Origin: Silene conica
Taxonomy: Eukaryota > Streptophyta > Magnoliopsida > Caryophyllales > Caryophyllaceae
Length of the DNA: 64,000 nt
Reading direction: 5' to 3'
Assembly: GCA_029255685.2 (NCBI GenBank)
Contig: CM055319.2
Coordinates: forward strand, 35,055,068-35,119,067
The translations under genes were made by a program, and so were the position numbers. Positions 45,350-56,875 of the stretch are shown one piece after another. The notes under the pieces are model-generated. The model ran no database searches. It was not told the origin of the DNA and saw only the letters and a program-made list of their open reading frames with translations. Position 1 is the first letter of the stretch. Every line of letters begins with the position of its first letter.

Positions 45350-46399
45350 TGTTGGAGATTGTGTCCTCCACATGTAGTGTGATAACGTCATTGAACATAC
45401 CCTTGTACGGACAAGTGGGAGATTGTTGGGGCTGGTGTCCTTGACAATTAAGTACAATGACTTATTAAATCTCTTTAAGGATCACAAGGGCATACTTTTG
45501 TATTATTACCAGTTGATCCACGTTTATCAATAACGGTTGGCTTGCTAGATAAGTTTGACGTTATTGTCATACGGATGGCGGTGGTCAACTGGTCCCTATA
45601 CGTCACACCTATAGGACACGTTTGAGAGATGTGAAGGTATGAAAATACAGTCACATTTTGCCGGATATGACTAAACGGTTAGTCAGAGGTATTGACTATT
45701 AAATTAGTCAATAAGATGTTGAGAATTATTATTTAATACGGATTAAATATTTTTAGCTAATACAGATTACATGATTAATTCGTAAATTAAATATAAACGG
45801 TTATATTTAATTAAATATTGTATTCGCGAATTAATATAAACAGTTATATTAATTTAAGTAATTATACAATATCGTATTTTATCAGACCGTTAATATCTGA
45901 TAACATGTTACGATTTATAATTATAAACCCGCGAACAACTTAAAGCTAATTGGGTCGAATCACGCATTGGGATAAGGTAAGAGTGGAAAGCCCACTCCTA
46001 CCCAAACCCTATTTCGGCCGGCCTCTGTTACAAAAGGAGGAGACTTCTCCTTTTGTCAACTACACTTGTGGCACTGTAACATAATTCTCAAGTAAAATTA
46101 GGGTTTGAGAGCATTCTTCTCCCAAAACCTCAGATCTCATATCTAAAACCTCAAGGGCTCTCCCTATATTGCAAGGCAATTGGAGAGGATTTCTAGCACA
46201 CGCGGCCACGTCTCAGACTAAGTCTTGGGTGCAAGTTATAGGAGGGAATTTGCATTAATTCCTGTTCTTAGGCCTTTTTGCGCGAGGACTAAAGGTTGTA
46301 CTTCTTTTCTCATGTTTTTAATCTTATGACGATATTCACAGTTGTATATTTCATTATAATCCTGCAATTTTAGGGTGAATACGCGTTTTATTCCCCACA
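45350..46399 (+). repeat. C4 5' LTR (long form, 1050 bp)
   Basis: TGTTGGAG...CCCCACA. The first 74 bp are the extension and end in a second polypurine tract; TGTTGGGG follows at 45424. It carries the hairpin ACAAAAGGAG/CTCCTTTTGT at 46030-46056 in place of the C3 TATA hairpin. Confidence 0.95.
46030..46056 (+). promoter_or_regulatory. LTR hairpin, C4 version without TATA
   Basis: Perfect 10-bp arms ACAAAAGGAG/CTCCTTTTGT with a 7-nt loop GAGACTT. It is at the same LTR position as the C3 TATA hairpin and shares only the GGAG/CTCC base of the loop. Copies: 53645-53671, C1 27230-27256, C2 32630-32656 (minus). Confidence 0.65.
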
Positions 46400-48144
46400 A
46401 GTGGTATCAGAGACTTAGGCCATGAAAATTTTACAATTGTGTCTTTCATAAGTTTAAAATTTTTGAAAACCGTACATTCTGTCGCAGGCACTCGATCGAG
46501 TCCATGTTGCACTCGATCGAGTGCCCTCGTACCAGGCCCGTGCGTGTGTTTTTTGTGAGAAATCGATCTTGTTTTTCGATTATAATTTGCATATTGTTAA
46601 TTAATCGATATTTTTAGCAATATGTGAATCTTTGGTGTTGTTTATATATGATTTACAAGTTTTAAATCCATGTTATAAACCCGTTTTGATTTAAAAGTGC
46701 AACGATTGCGTTTTAAAGAGTCACTCGATCGAGCCCCTGCTGCACTCGATCGAGTGACACTGGCACTCGATCGAGTGCCTCTGCTGCTCGGTCGAGTGCT
46801 CCTGTTTCGGGCTCCCTTTTCGAAAATAACTTGTTTTCTTATTTTCACATGGCTTAAAATAATATACTGTATACGGAAATAGTATATTATTTAGTGAAAC
46901 GGTTCACCCTCGTTTGATACATATTGTTTTTAAAACAGTTTAAAACAATGGATTATATGTTTATTAAAATTGGTGATTAAAACGGTATAGTCACTTAATT
47001 TTAATCTTAAAAGGTGGTTTGGTATAAATTTATTAATCATAATAACAGTATTATGTCATGTATAAATTGTTTTTAGTTGATGCATTTTATTTATCGTCTT
47101 GTGAATGCCTTGAATGCTTTCAATAACGTATTTAATTTTTGCAAACGGTTGTAACTTAGTGTGGCCTTAGAAGATTGTGTTACCGTAATGATGGGACACG
47201 ATCTTGCTTGTAATTTTGAGATCTTGAATCTCCGTTTTGGGTTTTTGCCATGTAATTACTTTTGTATTTAAATTAGAATGTATCTAGGATTACTTTTGTA
47301 ATTTAAATTAGTAATTTTGCGAAGACCAAAGACAAGACGGAGACCGGATGCTCACTCCCGCTGCAAGGACCAAGATGAAACATCAAGACAAGCTTCTAGG
47401 GTCCAACGGTGGATTCCAAGTTGTTTTATGTTTATTTTGGTAGGATAGGCCACACTAGGACTTTTATTTACGTTTATTGCATTTATCTTTACGCTTTCAT
47501 CGATAATAGCTTACATCATATTCCGCCTAAAAACCAAACCACCTATATCATGCCTGAAAACTGACTCATGTAGAGGTCTCGCGTTAGTTTTCTGTGACAA
47601 TACAGATGTCACATGTCATTTAAAAGCCATCACTTTATTTAATTCATTCACGCAAATGCTAGTTTTTAGTTCACTTAAATATGGATAAATAAAAGTTGAT
47701 GGGGTCTTCCTCGTATAACCAAAAATTGAGATTAGTCTTTATAAATCAGCCTCCCATGAATCCCTTCTTCGTCGGTAGGCATAATATGACCCCTTCTACG
47801 TCGGGTAAGTGGGAACAGATGATTTATTTTATCTCAACATCATGGTCACTCGATAATATTCCAGTGACTAAGATGGACTAATAGATAGGATTTACGGAAA
47901 TCTATCGACCAAGAGTTCCAACGATTGGAATTAGCCAAACTGTGGGCTTATCAATATACGGAAATTGAGTCTTGGGATCGTTTATATAATTCTTGAGGGA
48001 GATCAATTATATAAATGCATGAGTCTACGAGTTTAAATTCACATTTAATATAGACTTAAATCACAACAATAAGTTGCTTATATGGTTTTGTTTTATCTTC
48101 TTTTCAGTGTAGAACACGTTCATTAAAACTGCTGTAAATCTAAA
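46400..48144 (+). other. C4 5' leader with primer site and palindrome boxes
   Basis: The primer site TGGTATCAGAGAC is at 46402-46414 (tRNA-iMet), 2 bp after the LTR. Palindrome cores lie at 46492, 46513 and at 46725, 46746, 46767, 46788 (the last TCGGTCGA); every adjacent step within a group is 21 bp. Confidence 0.88.
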
Positions 48145-51100
48145 ATGGCTGGTGAAGACCCAATGCCAAGTGCCAAGCTAGCACGTGAATCCTGGCTAAA
48201 AGCCTTCATGGACTCCATGAATCAGTCCACTAGACTGAGGAATGATGGGTCAAACTTCTCTGACTGGGAGGCAGCACTACGGAATGCTGCCATTGCTGAC
48301 GGAAAGCTCAAGTTCTTAACTGAGCCCATTCCGCCACACCCAGGAACTGGAGCTAGAGCCAACGAAATTCGCGCTCATAGCGATTTCGTTATGGAAGCGG
48401 GTGCGATAAAGAACGTACTCATCTATGCAATGGAATCCAATTTGCAAAGACGCTTCATAACCCATGGTGCAAACAAGATTTTCACCACGCTCACTAACGA
48501 ATTCTCCAAGGCTCCGAGAATCGTTTCTTATGAGCATACCTGTCGCTTCTTTGAGGCGAAACTCCAGAAGGGCCAAGCTGTTAGCCCACATATTCTCAAC
48601 ATGATTGAGAATATCGAGAAACTGGAGTCCCTAAACTGCAAGATCAGTGAGAACATCATCGTTGATCGCATGCTTCATTCGCTTCATGATGGGTTCGCCC
48701 TCTTTAGGGCCAACTACTACATGAACGACATGAAGAAGACTCCCCATGAGCTCCACTCCCTTCTCGTACAGACTGAGAAGGATCTTAAGTTGAGTGGGAG
48801 TCTTAAGCAGGATGTTCTCATGATCTCCAGTAAGGGGAAAGGTAAGGGGAAGGCTAAAGCTCAGGGCGACCTAGCAGTAGGTAAGCCCAGGTTCAAGAAA
48901 CCAGGATTTACTAAGAGTGGGCCTGGTGAGTCGAGTAACTCACAAGGCAAGACAAAGAGCAAGGATACAAGCATGGAATGTCACCATTGCCACAAGACTG
49001 GGCATTGGAGGCGCTCATGCCCCGTGTATCGCGAGGACATTAAAGCAGGCCGTGTTACTCCTGTTGGTATGTCTTCTTCTTCTTTTATTCACATGATTGA
49101 GATTAACCACGCAAGTTGCGGAACTTGGGTACTTGATACTGGTTGTGGTTCTCATCTATGTAATCATGTGCAGGGCCTCCGAAACCAAGAACCCCTAATC
49201 AAGGGTGAGGTGGACCTGCGTGTCGGGAATGGAGCACGTGTGGCTGCAGTCTCGAAGGGAACATACGTAATCCAGCTTCCAAGTGGATTCGAGTTATTTT
49301 TGTATAACTGTTATTATGTTCCTAGTTTATCCAAAAACATTATTTCAGTTTCTGCACTTGACAAACTCGGATTTTCATTTGTAATAGAGAATAATAGCTG
49401 TATTTTCTCTTTGCACAATATGATTTATGGCAAGGCAGTTTCCATGAATGGAATTTATGTTTTAGATCAAACTACCGAGATATTACATGTGAATAATAAA
49501 AGAATAAAGGTAGGTGACAAAGATCAAACTTACCTATGACATTGTCGTATGGGACACATAAATGAGAAACGCGTTAAATAGCTCCTACAGAATGGAGCTA
49601 TTTCGCCCTTTGATTTCGAATCATATGGCACGTGTGAATCATGTCTCATCGGCAAAATGACTCGTATTTCCTTCAAAGGTGTTGGAATGCGCGCTGCCGA
49701 CCTATTAGGACTCATACATACGGACGTATGTGGCCCTATGTCGATCAACGCACGAGAAGGCTATAGGTATTTCATCACTTTCACGGATGATTTGAGTAGA
49801 TATGGCTATGTCTACTTGATGAAACATAAAAGTGAATCCTTTGACAAGTTCAAAGAATACCAGAATCGGGTACAGAACCAGCTGGGTAGAAAGATTAAAG
49901 CACTACGCTCGGATCGTGGTGGTGAGTATCTTTCACACGAGTTTGATCAACACCTAAAAGACTGTGGGATCGTGCTACAGTTGACTCCACCTGGAACACC
50001 ACAATTAAATGGTGTGTCCGAACGGAGAAATCGAACTCTGCTTGATATGGTTCGATCCATGATGAGTCACACCGTTGTGCCTGATTCATTGTGGGGCTAT
50101 GCTCTTTTGTCAGCCGCTCTAATACTTAACCGAAGTCCGTCTAAAGCTGTTGACAAGACTCCATTCGAGTTATGGAAGGGAACGGTCCCTAACTTGTCCT
50201 TTATTCGGGTTTGGGGCTGCGAGGCTTATGTCAAGTGGAGACACGAGGATAAGCTCGGCCCGCGATCGGTCAAGACATACTTTATAGGCTATCCAAAGGA
50301 AACGTTTGGTCATTACTTCTACTCGCCTACCGAACAACGTGTTTTTGTTGCGGCTAGTGCGACGTTCTTAGAGAAAGAATTTCTCGAGAACAAGTCGAGT
50401 AATAGAACCTTCGAGTTATCGGAGGTTCAAGAACCAACTACCGAGCAACCATTGGAGGAAACAGTACCTCCAACCGAGGCTGCGGTAGATATCCCTGAGG
50501 AACCTAGGAGGTCAGGAAGAGTCTCTATTCCACCGGACAGATACATTGGTATGGTCGAGGAACACGATACAGATGACGTCTTACTCCTAGAGGGTAATGA
50601 ACCCAAAACCTATAAAGGTGCCATGACTAGTTCTGACTCAAAGCTATGGCTAGAAGCCATGCAATCCGAGATGGACTCCATGTATAAGAACAACGTGTGG
50701 GATCTTGTGGACCTACCTGCAAAGGTACGTCCCCTTCAATGCAAATGGCTTTACAAGATAAAGCATGTCGTGGAAGGACAACAAGATATCCATAAGGCAA
50801 GACTAGTTGCTAAAGGTTTCACCCAAGTGCCAGGCTTGCACTACGATGAGATCTTTGCACCCGTAGTCATGCTACGTTCCATTCGGATTATCTTAGCGAT
50901 CGCCGCATTTCATGACTATGAAATATGGCAAATGGACGTTAAAACCGCCTTCTTAAACGGTTATTTGGAGGAAGAGTTGTACATGGTACAACCCGAGGGT
51001 TTTATCGATCCAGCACATCCTAAGAAAGTTTGCAAGCTTAAGCGTTCCATCTATGGACTTAAGCAAGCATCGCGGAGTTGGAATCATCGCTTCGACCAAG

Positions 51101-52176
51101 TGATAAAAGAGAATGGGTTCATTCGATCAGTCGAGGAACCATGTCTCTATATCAAGTCGAGTGGGAGCAAGATTGTATTCCTAGTACTGTATGTCGACGA
51201 TATACTCTTGATTGGGAATGACATACCTCTCTTATCTTCGGTTAAAGCATGGTTGAAAAACCATTTCCAGATGAAAGATCTGGGAGAGGCACAAAGAATT
51301 TTGGGCATCCGTATCTACAGGGATAGATCACGACGGATGTTGTCTCTCAGTCAGGAATCTTATATAGAGAAGATTCTGGAGAGATTCAGCATGACGAACT
51401 CCAAGAAGGGGTTCCTTCCTATGACTCCTGGGCTTCACTTGAGCAAGACTCAAGAAGCTAAGTCAGTGGAAGAGAAAGAGCGCATGAGTTGGATTCCTTA
51501 TGCTTCGGCAATAGGATCGATCATGTATGCCATGATATGCACACGTCCTGACGTTGCATATGCATTGAGTATGACAAGTCGATTCCAAGCTCATCCAGGT
51601 GAACAACACTGGATGGCCGTGAAAAACATTCTTAAGTACCTACGGAGGACTAAAGATTGGGGATTGACTTACGGAGGCGACTCGACGCTCTGCGCCACGG
51701 GTTACGCAGATGCTAGCTTCCAAACAGATCGAGATGACTCAAAATCTCAGTCTGGATTTGTCTTTACTCTTAATGGCGCTGCTGTCAGCTGGAAAAGTTC
51801 TAAACAGAGTGTTACAGCAGATTCTACGACTGAGTCCGAGTACTGTGCCGCCTCAGAAGCAGCTAAGGAAGCGATATGGATGCGTCAATTCTTACAAGGA
51901 CTATCAGTAGTGCCTAGTTCGAATGACCCAATCACCGTTTATTGTGACAATAGCGGTGCCATCTTCCAAGCTAAGGAGCATAAGTCTAGCAGCAAGGCTA
52001 GGCATGTACAACGGAAAGCTCATCTAATCAGAGATTACGTGGAGCAAAAGGAGATTTTTATTGAAAAGATCGCTACGGATGACAACATAGCTGATCCTCT
52101 CACAAAAGCATTACCACGTGATAAGCATGAAGGGCACATTCATTCCATGGGAATTGGATGTGTTCCTAAGTTGTAG
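48145..52176 (+). pseudogene. C4 polyprotein with two premature stops
   Basis: Length and frame match C3 (1343 codons plus stop, one Ser fewer), with all domains from gag to RNase H. Only two codons break it, both in the integrase zinc region: TGA at 49537-49539 (codon 465, a Trp in C3) and TAG at 49579-49581 (codon 479, a Gln in C3). Gag, zinc knuckle and protease lie upstream and remain translatable as a 464-residue product. The catalytic motifs downstream, including YVDD, are unchanged. This copy is recently dead. Confidence 0.95.
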
Positions 52177-52964
52177 TACTCTTTTATGAATTCATGTAAT
52201 AATTCATTTTCTCGTGTACTCTATTCAACCTTATTGTTATGATATAAAATGTTTTGTTTCTCATGTGGAATTGTACGCCAATTTTGAACACCACAAAGTG
52301 AACTGATTAACATTACATCGTTTTGGTCCTTGATTACCCACTTGAGCTGATAACTCAGGTAATCATTTTGTGACGTTGGTTGATGGTGGGTTCAACGAGC
52401 CATAAGTCACGTGGATGACTGACCAATCACAAAGGCGAGTTATACGGATATCTCGTAGGACACCCCGTGACATCGTTATGGAGTCCTAAATGTTTTATAA
52501 CATTGGGTGCCAGGTCGTGGATAGGACCTCCATAGTGTTCCTTAGAGTCGAGTCTTTTGACTTTCAACTGTTTCTTGAGATTAAGACAGATTTTGGGTAA
52601 CTTTGGTTTCTTTCCCACGGTCACCGTAACAGGGGCCAAGAGGATTTTTTCTGGGTTATTTCATGCTGGGCGATATCGGCAGGATTCGAGTTGAGGGAAA
52701 TATCCAAACCCTTATCAGGATTTTATCATTTCTCAGGGCCACTCGAGGAGTAGTAACTGAAATGCATGGCCATGCTCGAATACAGATTCGTTTTATCAGT
52801 TAAGTTACTCTCTAGTCGGGGAAACCACTCTTGATACAGATCGCTTGTGAGATACGACCTTTGCGAATGCGGATTTGCAAATTGTCTTACATTGAGTGGG
52901 AGAAATTTTAAAAGGATATGAGATTCGGTTATCGCACCTACACTTGTACGGACAAGTGGGAGTT
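52177..52964 (+). other. C4 3' untranslated region and PPT1
   Basis: 788 bp without a sense-strand domain. The tract AAGTGGGAGTT (52954-52964) directly precedes the 3' LTR. A second tract, AAGTGGGAGAT, is at 53028-53038 inside the LTR. Confidence 0.85.
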
Positions 52965-54014
52965 TGTTGGAGATTGTGTCCTCCACATGTAGTGTGATAA
53001 CGTCATTGAACATACCCTTGTACGGACAAGTGGGAGATTGTTGGGGCTGGTGTCCTTGACAATTAAGTACAATGACTTATTAAATCTCTTTAAGGATCAC
53101 AAGGGCATACTTTTGTATTATTACCAGTTGATCCACGTTTATCAATAACGGTTGGCTTGCTAGATAAGTTTGACGTTATTGTCATACGGATGGCGGTGGT
53201 CAACTGGTCCCTATACGTCACACCTATAGGACACGTTTGAGAGATGTGAAGGTATGAAAATACAGTCACATTTTGCCGGATATGACTAAACGGTTAGTCA
53301 GAGGTATTGACTATTAAATTAGTCAATAAGATGTTGAGAATTATTATTTAATACGGATTAAATATTTTTAGCTAATACAGATTACATGATTAATTCGTAA
53401 ATTAAATATAAACGGTTATATTTAATTAAATATTGTATTCGCGAATTAATATAAACAGTTATATTAATTTAAGTAATTATACAATATCGTATTTTATCAG
53501 ACCGTTAATATCTGATAACATGTTACGATTTATAATTATAAACCCGCGAACAACTTAAAGCTAATTGGGTCGAATCACGCATTGGGATAAGGTAAGAGTG
53601 GAAAGCCCACTCCTACCCAAACCCTATTTCGGCCGGCCTCTGTTACAAAAGGAGGAGACTTCTCCTTTTGTCAACTACACTTGTGGCACTGTAACATAAT
53701 TCTCAAGTAAAATTAGGGTTTGAGAGCATTCTTCTCCCAAAACCTCAGATCTCACATCTAAAACCTCAAGGGCTCTCCCTATATTGCAAGGCAATTGGAG
53801 AGGATTTCTAGCACACGCGGCCACGTCTCAGACTAAGTCTTGGGTGCAAGTTATAGGAGGGAATTTGCATTAATTCCTGTTCTTAGGCCTTTTTGCGCGA
53901 GGACTAAAGGTTGTACTTCTTTTCTCATGTTTTTAATCTTGTGACGATATTCACAGTTGTATATTTCATTATAATCCTGCAATTTTAGGGTGAATACGCG
54001 TTTTATTCCCCACA
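52965..54014 (+). repeat. C4 3' LTR (long form, 1050 bp)
   Basis: Matches 45350-46399 except for two substitutions seen by eye. It ends CCCCACA and is followed by ATTTG. Confidence 0.95.
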
Positions 54015-54019
54015 ATTTG

Positions 54020-54415
54020 AACTCTCAAACCATTGGTTTTCGCAGGCGAAATGTACTGTTTGCAGAAAGCCAATGCCATAGATGTCCAGTCTGTAACTCT
54101 AGCTACTACCTTATAAAGGTAGCGATACCATTGACGCACATAATCTTTCAAGGAGAAAAGAAACATCTTCTCGTTAACTTCATCTTGCGTCACTCCAGCC
54201 GGTACGGGTATGGAACAACAATAATCCGTAAATAACTCCAAATGCTTCCAAGGATCCTCATCCGGTAGACCGGCAAACTGATTTTGCTCCACCAATTTGA
54301 TATAGGAAATAAAAATTTCAAAGGGCAGAGTAAATCCTTGTGGAAGATCGTGTGCTGTTGGCTGAAGATTATCAGAAATAGTAGGCATGATCGCAAAAGA
54401 ACTGAGAGTACTCAA
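54020..54415 (-). pseudogene. A2 gag N-terminal segment
   Basis: Starts at Met 54415 or at the second Met at 54388 (MPTISDNLQPTAHD). It shows the Athila gag N-terminus: FTLPFEIFISYIKLVEQNQF, FTDYCCSIPVPAGVTQDEV, FSLKDYVRQWYRYL. These correspond to the A1 segment from 4288. It runs into C4 at 54019 and continues at 45344. Confidence 0.87.
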
Positions 54416-54552
54416 GCCTTCCTCTTAAAAAATCTTACTTCTAACTCTGCACAAGCAAAACTAGAAGCAAAACTAAGCAACGGTCTTAAGGAACCGAAGT
54501 TTCTTAAGACAAGGAAAATAAACTAAAAATTAACAAACAAAATTATACCGTC

Positions 54553-54570
54553 TCCCCGGCAACGACGCCA
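54553..54570 (-). other. A2 primer binding site (tRNA-Asp)
   Basis: Minus-strand TGGCGTCGTTGCCGGGGA: one mismatch to the tRNA-Asp complement found exactly in A1. It lies 5 bp from the LTR. Confidence 0.88.
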
Positions 54571-54575
54571 AAATT

Positions 54576-55014
54576 TGATACCCATCGTTGTGGGTGTCAA
54601 AGATAAAATTTATATTACCAAACTATACTAACAGAAGCTAGTGGTAGTACGGGTCGAACCGAAGAGAGACAAGGTTAATTCTGTTTGCTAATTTTTAATT
54701 TATAAAGTAACAATAAAAGGGGGTGTTTTGATTGGCTTGATAACAACTAAGTCTAAAAGGAAACATAAGAACAAACTGAATAATAAGGTGTAAACGATGA
54801 TAAAAGAGATACTAGGATGTTCTGGTCACTATAGCTATGATGGCAGACGGTCTAGGTAAACATGTATTACAGTCGCGTAAGATGGGTACAACGAGTCCTT
54901 TCGGTCCAGGTTAACTAATAGCTCCTTTCGGCCTATGCTACTAGTCCCTAAGTCTCACTACTACTAGATGTCAACACGATTAGTGATTCCCAAAGCCTAA
55001 ATCACAAATCTTTC
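54576..55014 (-). repeat. A2 5' LTR, inner 439 bp
   Basis: Aligns with the 3' third of the A1 LTR, including the GGCCGAAAGGA hairpin (54915-54944; stem with one G-T pair) and GACCGAAAGGA. Alignment breaks at GAAAG on the minus strand, where X begins. Confidence 0.85.
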
Positions 55015-55949
55015 TGTAATATCCCGTATTTTCGTAAAAGGATATTTTATTAAAATAGAGTAATTTACGGAATTTAATAATATTTTAATAATAATCGTAA
55101 TTTATATTTTTAAGATTTCCGTTAAGATTGCCTTAAAAATCATTTGATCTTAAGTTGCCTTGTTTATTTTATATCAAACCGCTTCGCATTTCCGGTTCAC
55201 TTGAATAAAGTAAACCCGTCTCAAACTTTAAAGGACAACTAAAAACCCTTAAAGGGCATTTCCATCGACATCCCCTTCCTCCTTCATTTCATTTCACTGA
55301 CATAAACCCAACTCCTTCTTCATCTCTTTTTCGAAGCTTATAATCATCATCTCAAGGCCTTCCCGAACTCGTAGCGAGGTAAAAGTTACATATTCGGAAT
55401 CCTTGCGAGATTTATGATCTTTCCATCACTTTCTTTTTCAATTTCGTGAAACTTCATTTCGGGACTGTTTTTCCCTAATCTCGAAATTAGCCTCCTAATG
55501 GGTGTTTTTGTGCTTTTAGGTGGTGCTTGTGGTAACCCGGAGGAAGAGCTTCTGATCGTTGAAGAGGAACCCGGTGATTCCGCAAAGTAAAGCTGACGAT
55601 AATGAGTAACTCGGCCTTTTGTCTAAATTAGCACTATATGTGATTTTAATGTGTTTTGATGAAGTTAGTATGGTTGTTAGGATCTTTAATGTTCTTATAA
55701 TGTTTAATAAACTGATTTTTGGTGAAGATTTGAGGAAGAATTGGATGAGAAATTGAGTTTAGGAGTATACATGTTTAGACCGGTTAATTTGGGATTATCT
55801 TGTTAACTCTTGAATTTGATGTTTGTACACATGTTCATATGGTTAATTGTTGTTGTAAACATGTGGGAAATGTTGTGTTGTTGCGTGAAATCATGTTTAA
55901 GAAGGTTTAGTAAAGTATTGAAAGGATTGGAACTGGCGAAATTGGTGAA

Positions 55950-56265
55950 TTGTGCGAGCAGAGGCTCTGAGCCAGCAGGCTGACCGGCAGCCGATCGGCC
56001 GGCTCAGAGACCCCCTTTGTGTCGTCTTATTTTCATAAGTTTTGGGAAATGGGTCCCCAGCCGGTGGACCGGCAGCCGGCCGGCCGGCTGGGAGCCCCTT
56101 ATGTTGTTGTAGTTTTGCGAGAAGAGGAGAGAAAAGACTCCCCAGCCGGTAGACCGGCAGCCGGCCGGCCGGCTGGGAGACCCTTCTATGTTGTTTGGTG
56201 TGTTGTCGGCTAGAGAGTATGGACTCCCAGCCGGTTGACCGGCCGCCTGTGGCCAACCGACTGAG
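55950..56265. repeat. Four GC-rich palindrome units in X
   Basis: Units of about 85-90 bp, each with CAGCCGGTNGACCGGC followed by a palindrome such as AGCCGGCCGGCCGGCT and GGGAG. They sit near 55970, 56058, 56142 and 56228. The first and last are partly decayed. Confidence 0.88.
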
Positions 56266-56574
56266 AGCCCCTTATTGTTTTATTCGCTTCATAACTTTTG
56301 ATTTTCAAGTCGGATTTCATTGATTCTCTTTTCCGTATGCTTCGTATGTATGTTTGGAGTCCCCGGAGTTCGGGCGACACTATATTGGGTTCGGGAATGG
56401 AGTGAGGATAGAGACCCCCCGGTCGGGCAACCGAAAGGGAAACCGGCTCTCCCTCAACTTAGTTCCCGGGGTCAATTAAATGTCGATTGAATGTATTTAA
56501 AGGATTTGATTGTGGTTAGTGAGTAGCCTCCTTGGGATATTTGGTTGTGGAACCACTTATTGGTTGGTTCGTTG

Positions 56575-56875
56575 TGTTTGTTCGTGTGAACCCCTTAGTG
56601 GGTGGTTCCTTCTTCTGGACGAACCCCTTAGTGGGTGGTTCTCTCTTCTTCGTGCGAACCCCTTCGTGGGTGGTTTTGTTGCGCGTGAACCCCTTAGTGG
56701 TTGGTTCTAGCTTAGTGGTCAAACCCTTAGTGGGTGGTTCTGTCTGTTCGGCGAACCCCTTAGTGGGTGGTTCTGCCTTTTGTTGAACCCTTCGTGGGTG
56801 GTTCTTTCTCCTTGTTGAACCCCTTAGTGGGTGGTTCATTGTTCTGTGGCCGAACCCCTTCGTGGGTGGTTCGTG
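56575..56875. repeat. About nine GAACC...GGTTC hairpin units in X
   Basis: Each unit is about 21 bp, GAACCCCTTAGTGGG with small variants followed by TGGTTC, so the ends can pair. Spacers are 10-17 bp and differ from one another. Confidence 0.9.

Larger units (their letters stand above)
45350..54014 (+). mobile_element. Copia element C4, young, two nonsense codons
   Basis: 8665 bp, flanked by ATTTG (45345-45349 and 54015-54019), inserted in A2 gag. The LTRs are 1050 bp each with two differences that I can see (near 46140 and 46328 in the 5' copy). It uses the long LTR start TGTTGGAGATTG, 74 bp upstream of the start used by C3. Confidence 0.95.
41914..55014 (-). mobile_element. Athila-like element A2, non-autonomous, interrupted by C4
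   Basis: Minus-strand element related to A1. The remaining parts are 3' noncoding (41914-44092), gag (44093-45344 and 54020-54415), leader, primer site (54553-54570) and 439 bp of 5' LTR (54576-55014). C2 sits at its PPT/3' LTR junction, C4 in its gag (duplication ATTTG), and X in its 5' LTR. The 3' LTR and outer 5' LTR are not in the window. No zinc knuckle, protease, RT or integrase is visible. Confidence 0.87.

Noticed and set aside
56510..56839. Open frames over 56510-56839 on both strands
   Set aside because: They are translations of the GAACC...GGTTC hairpin units and have no domain.
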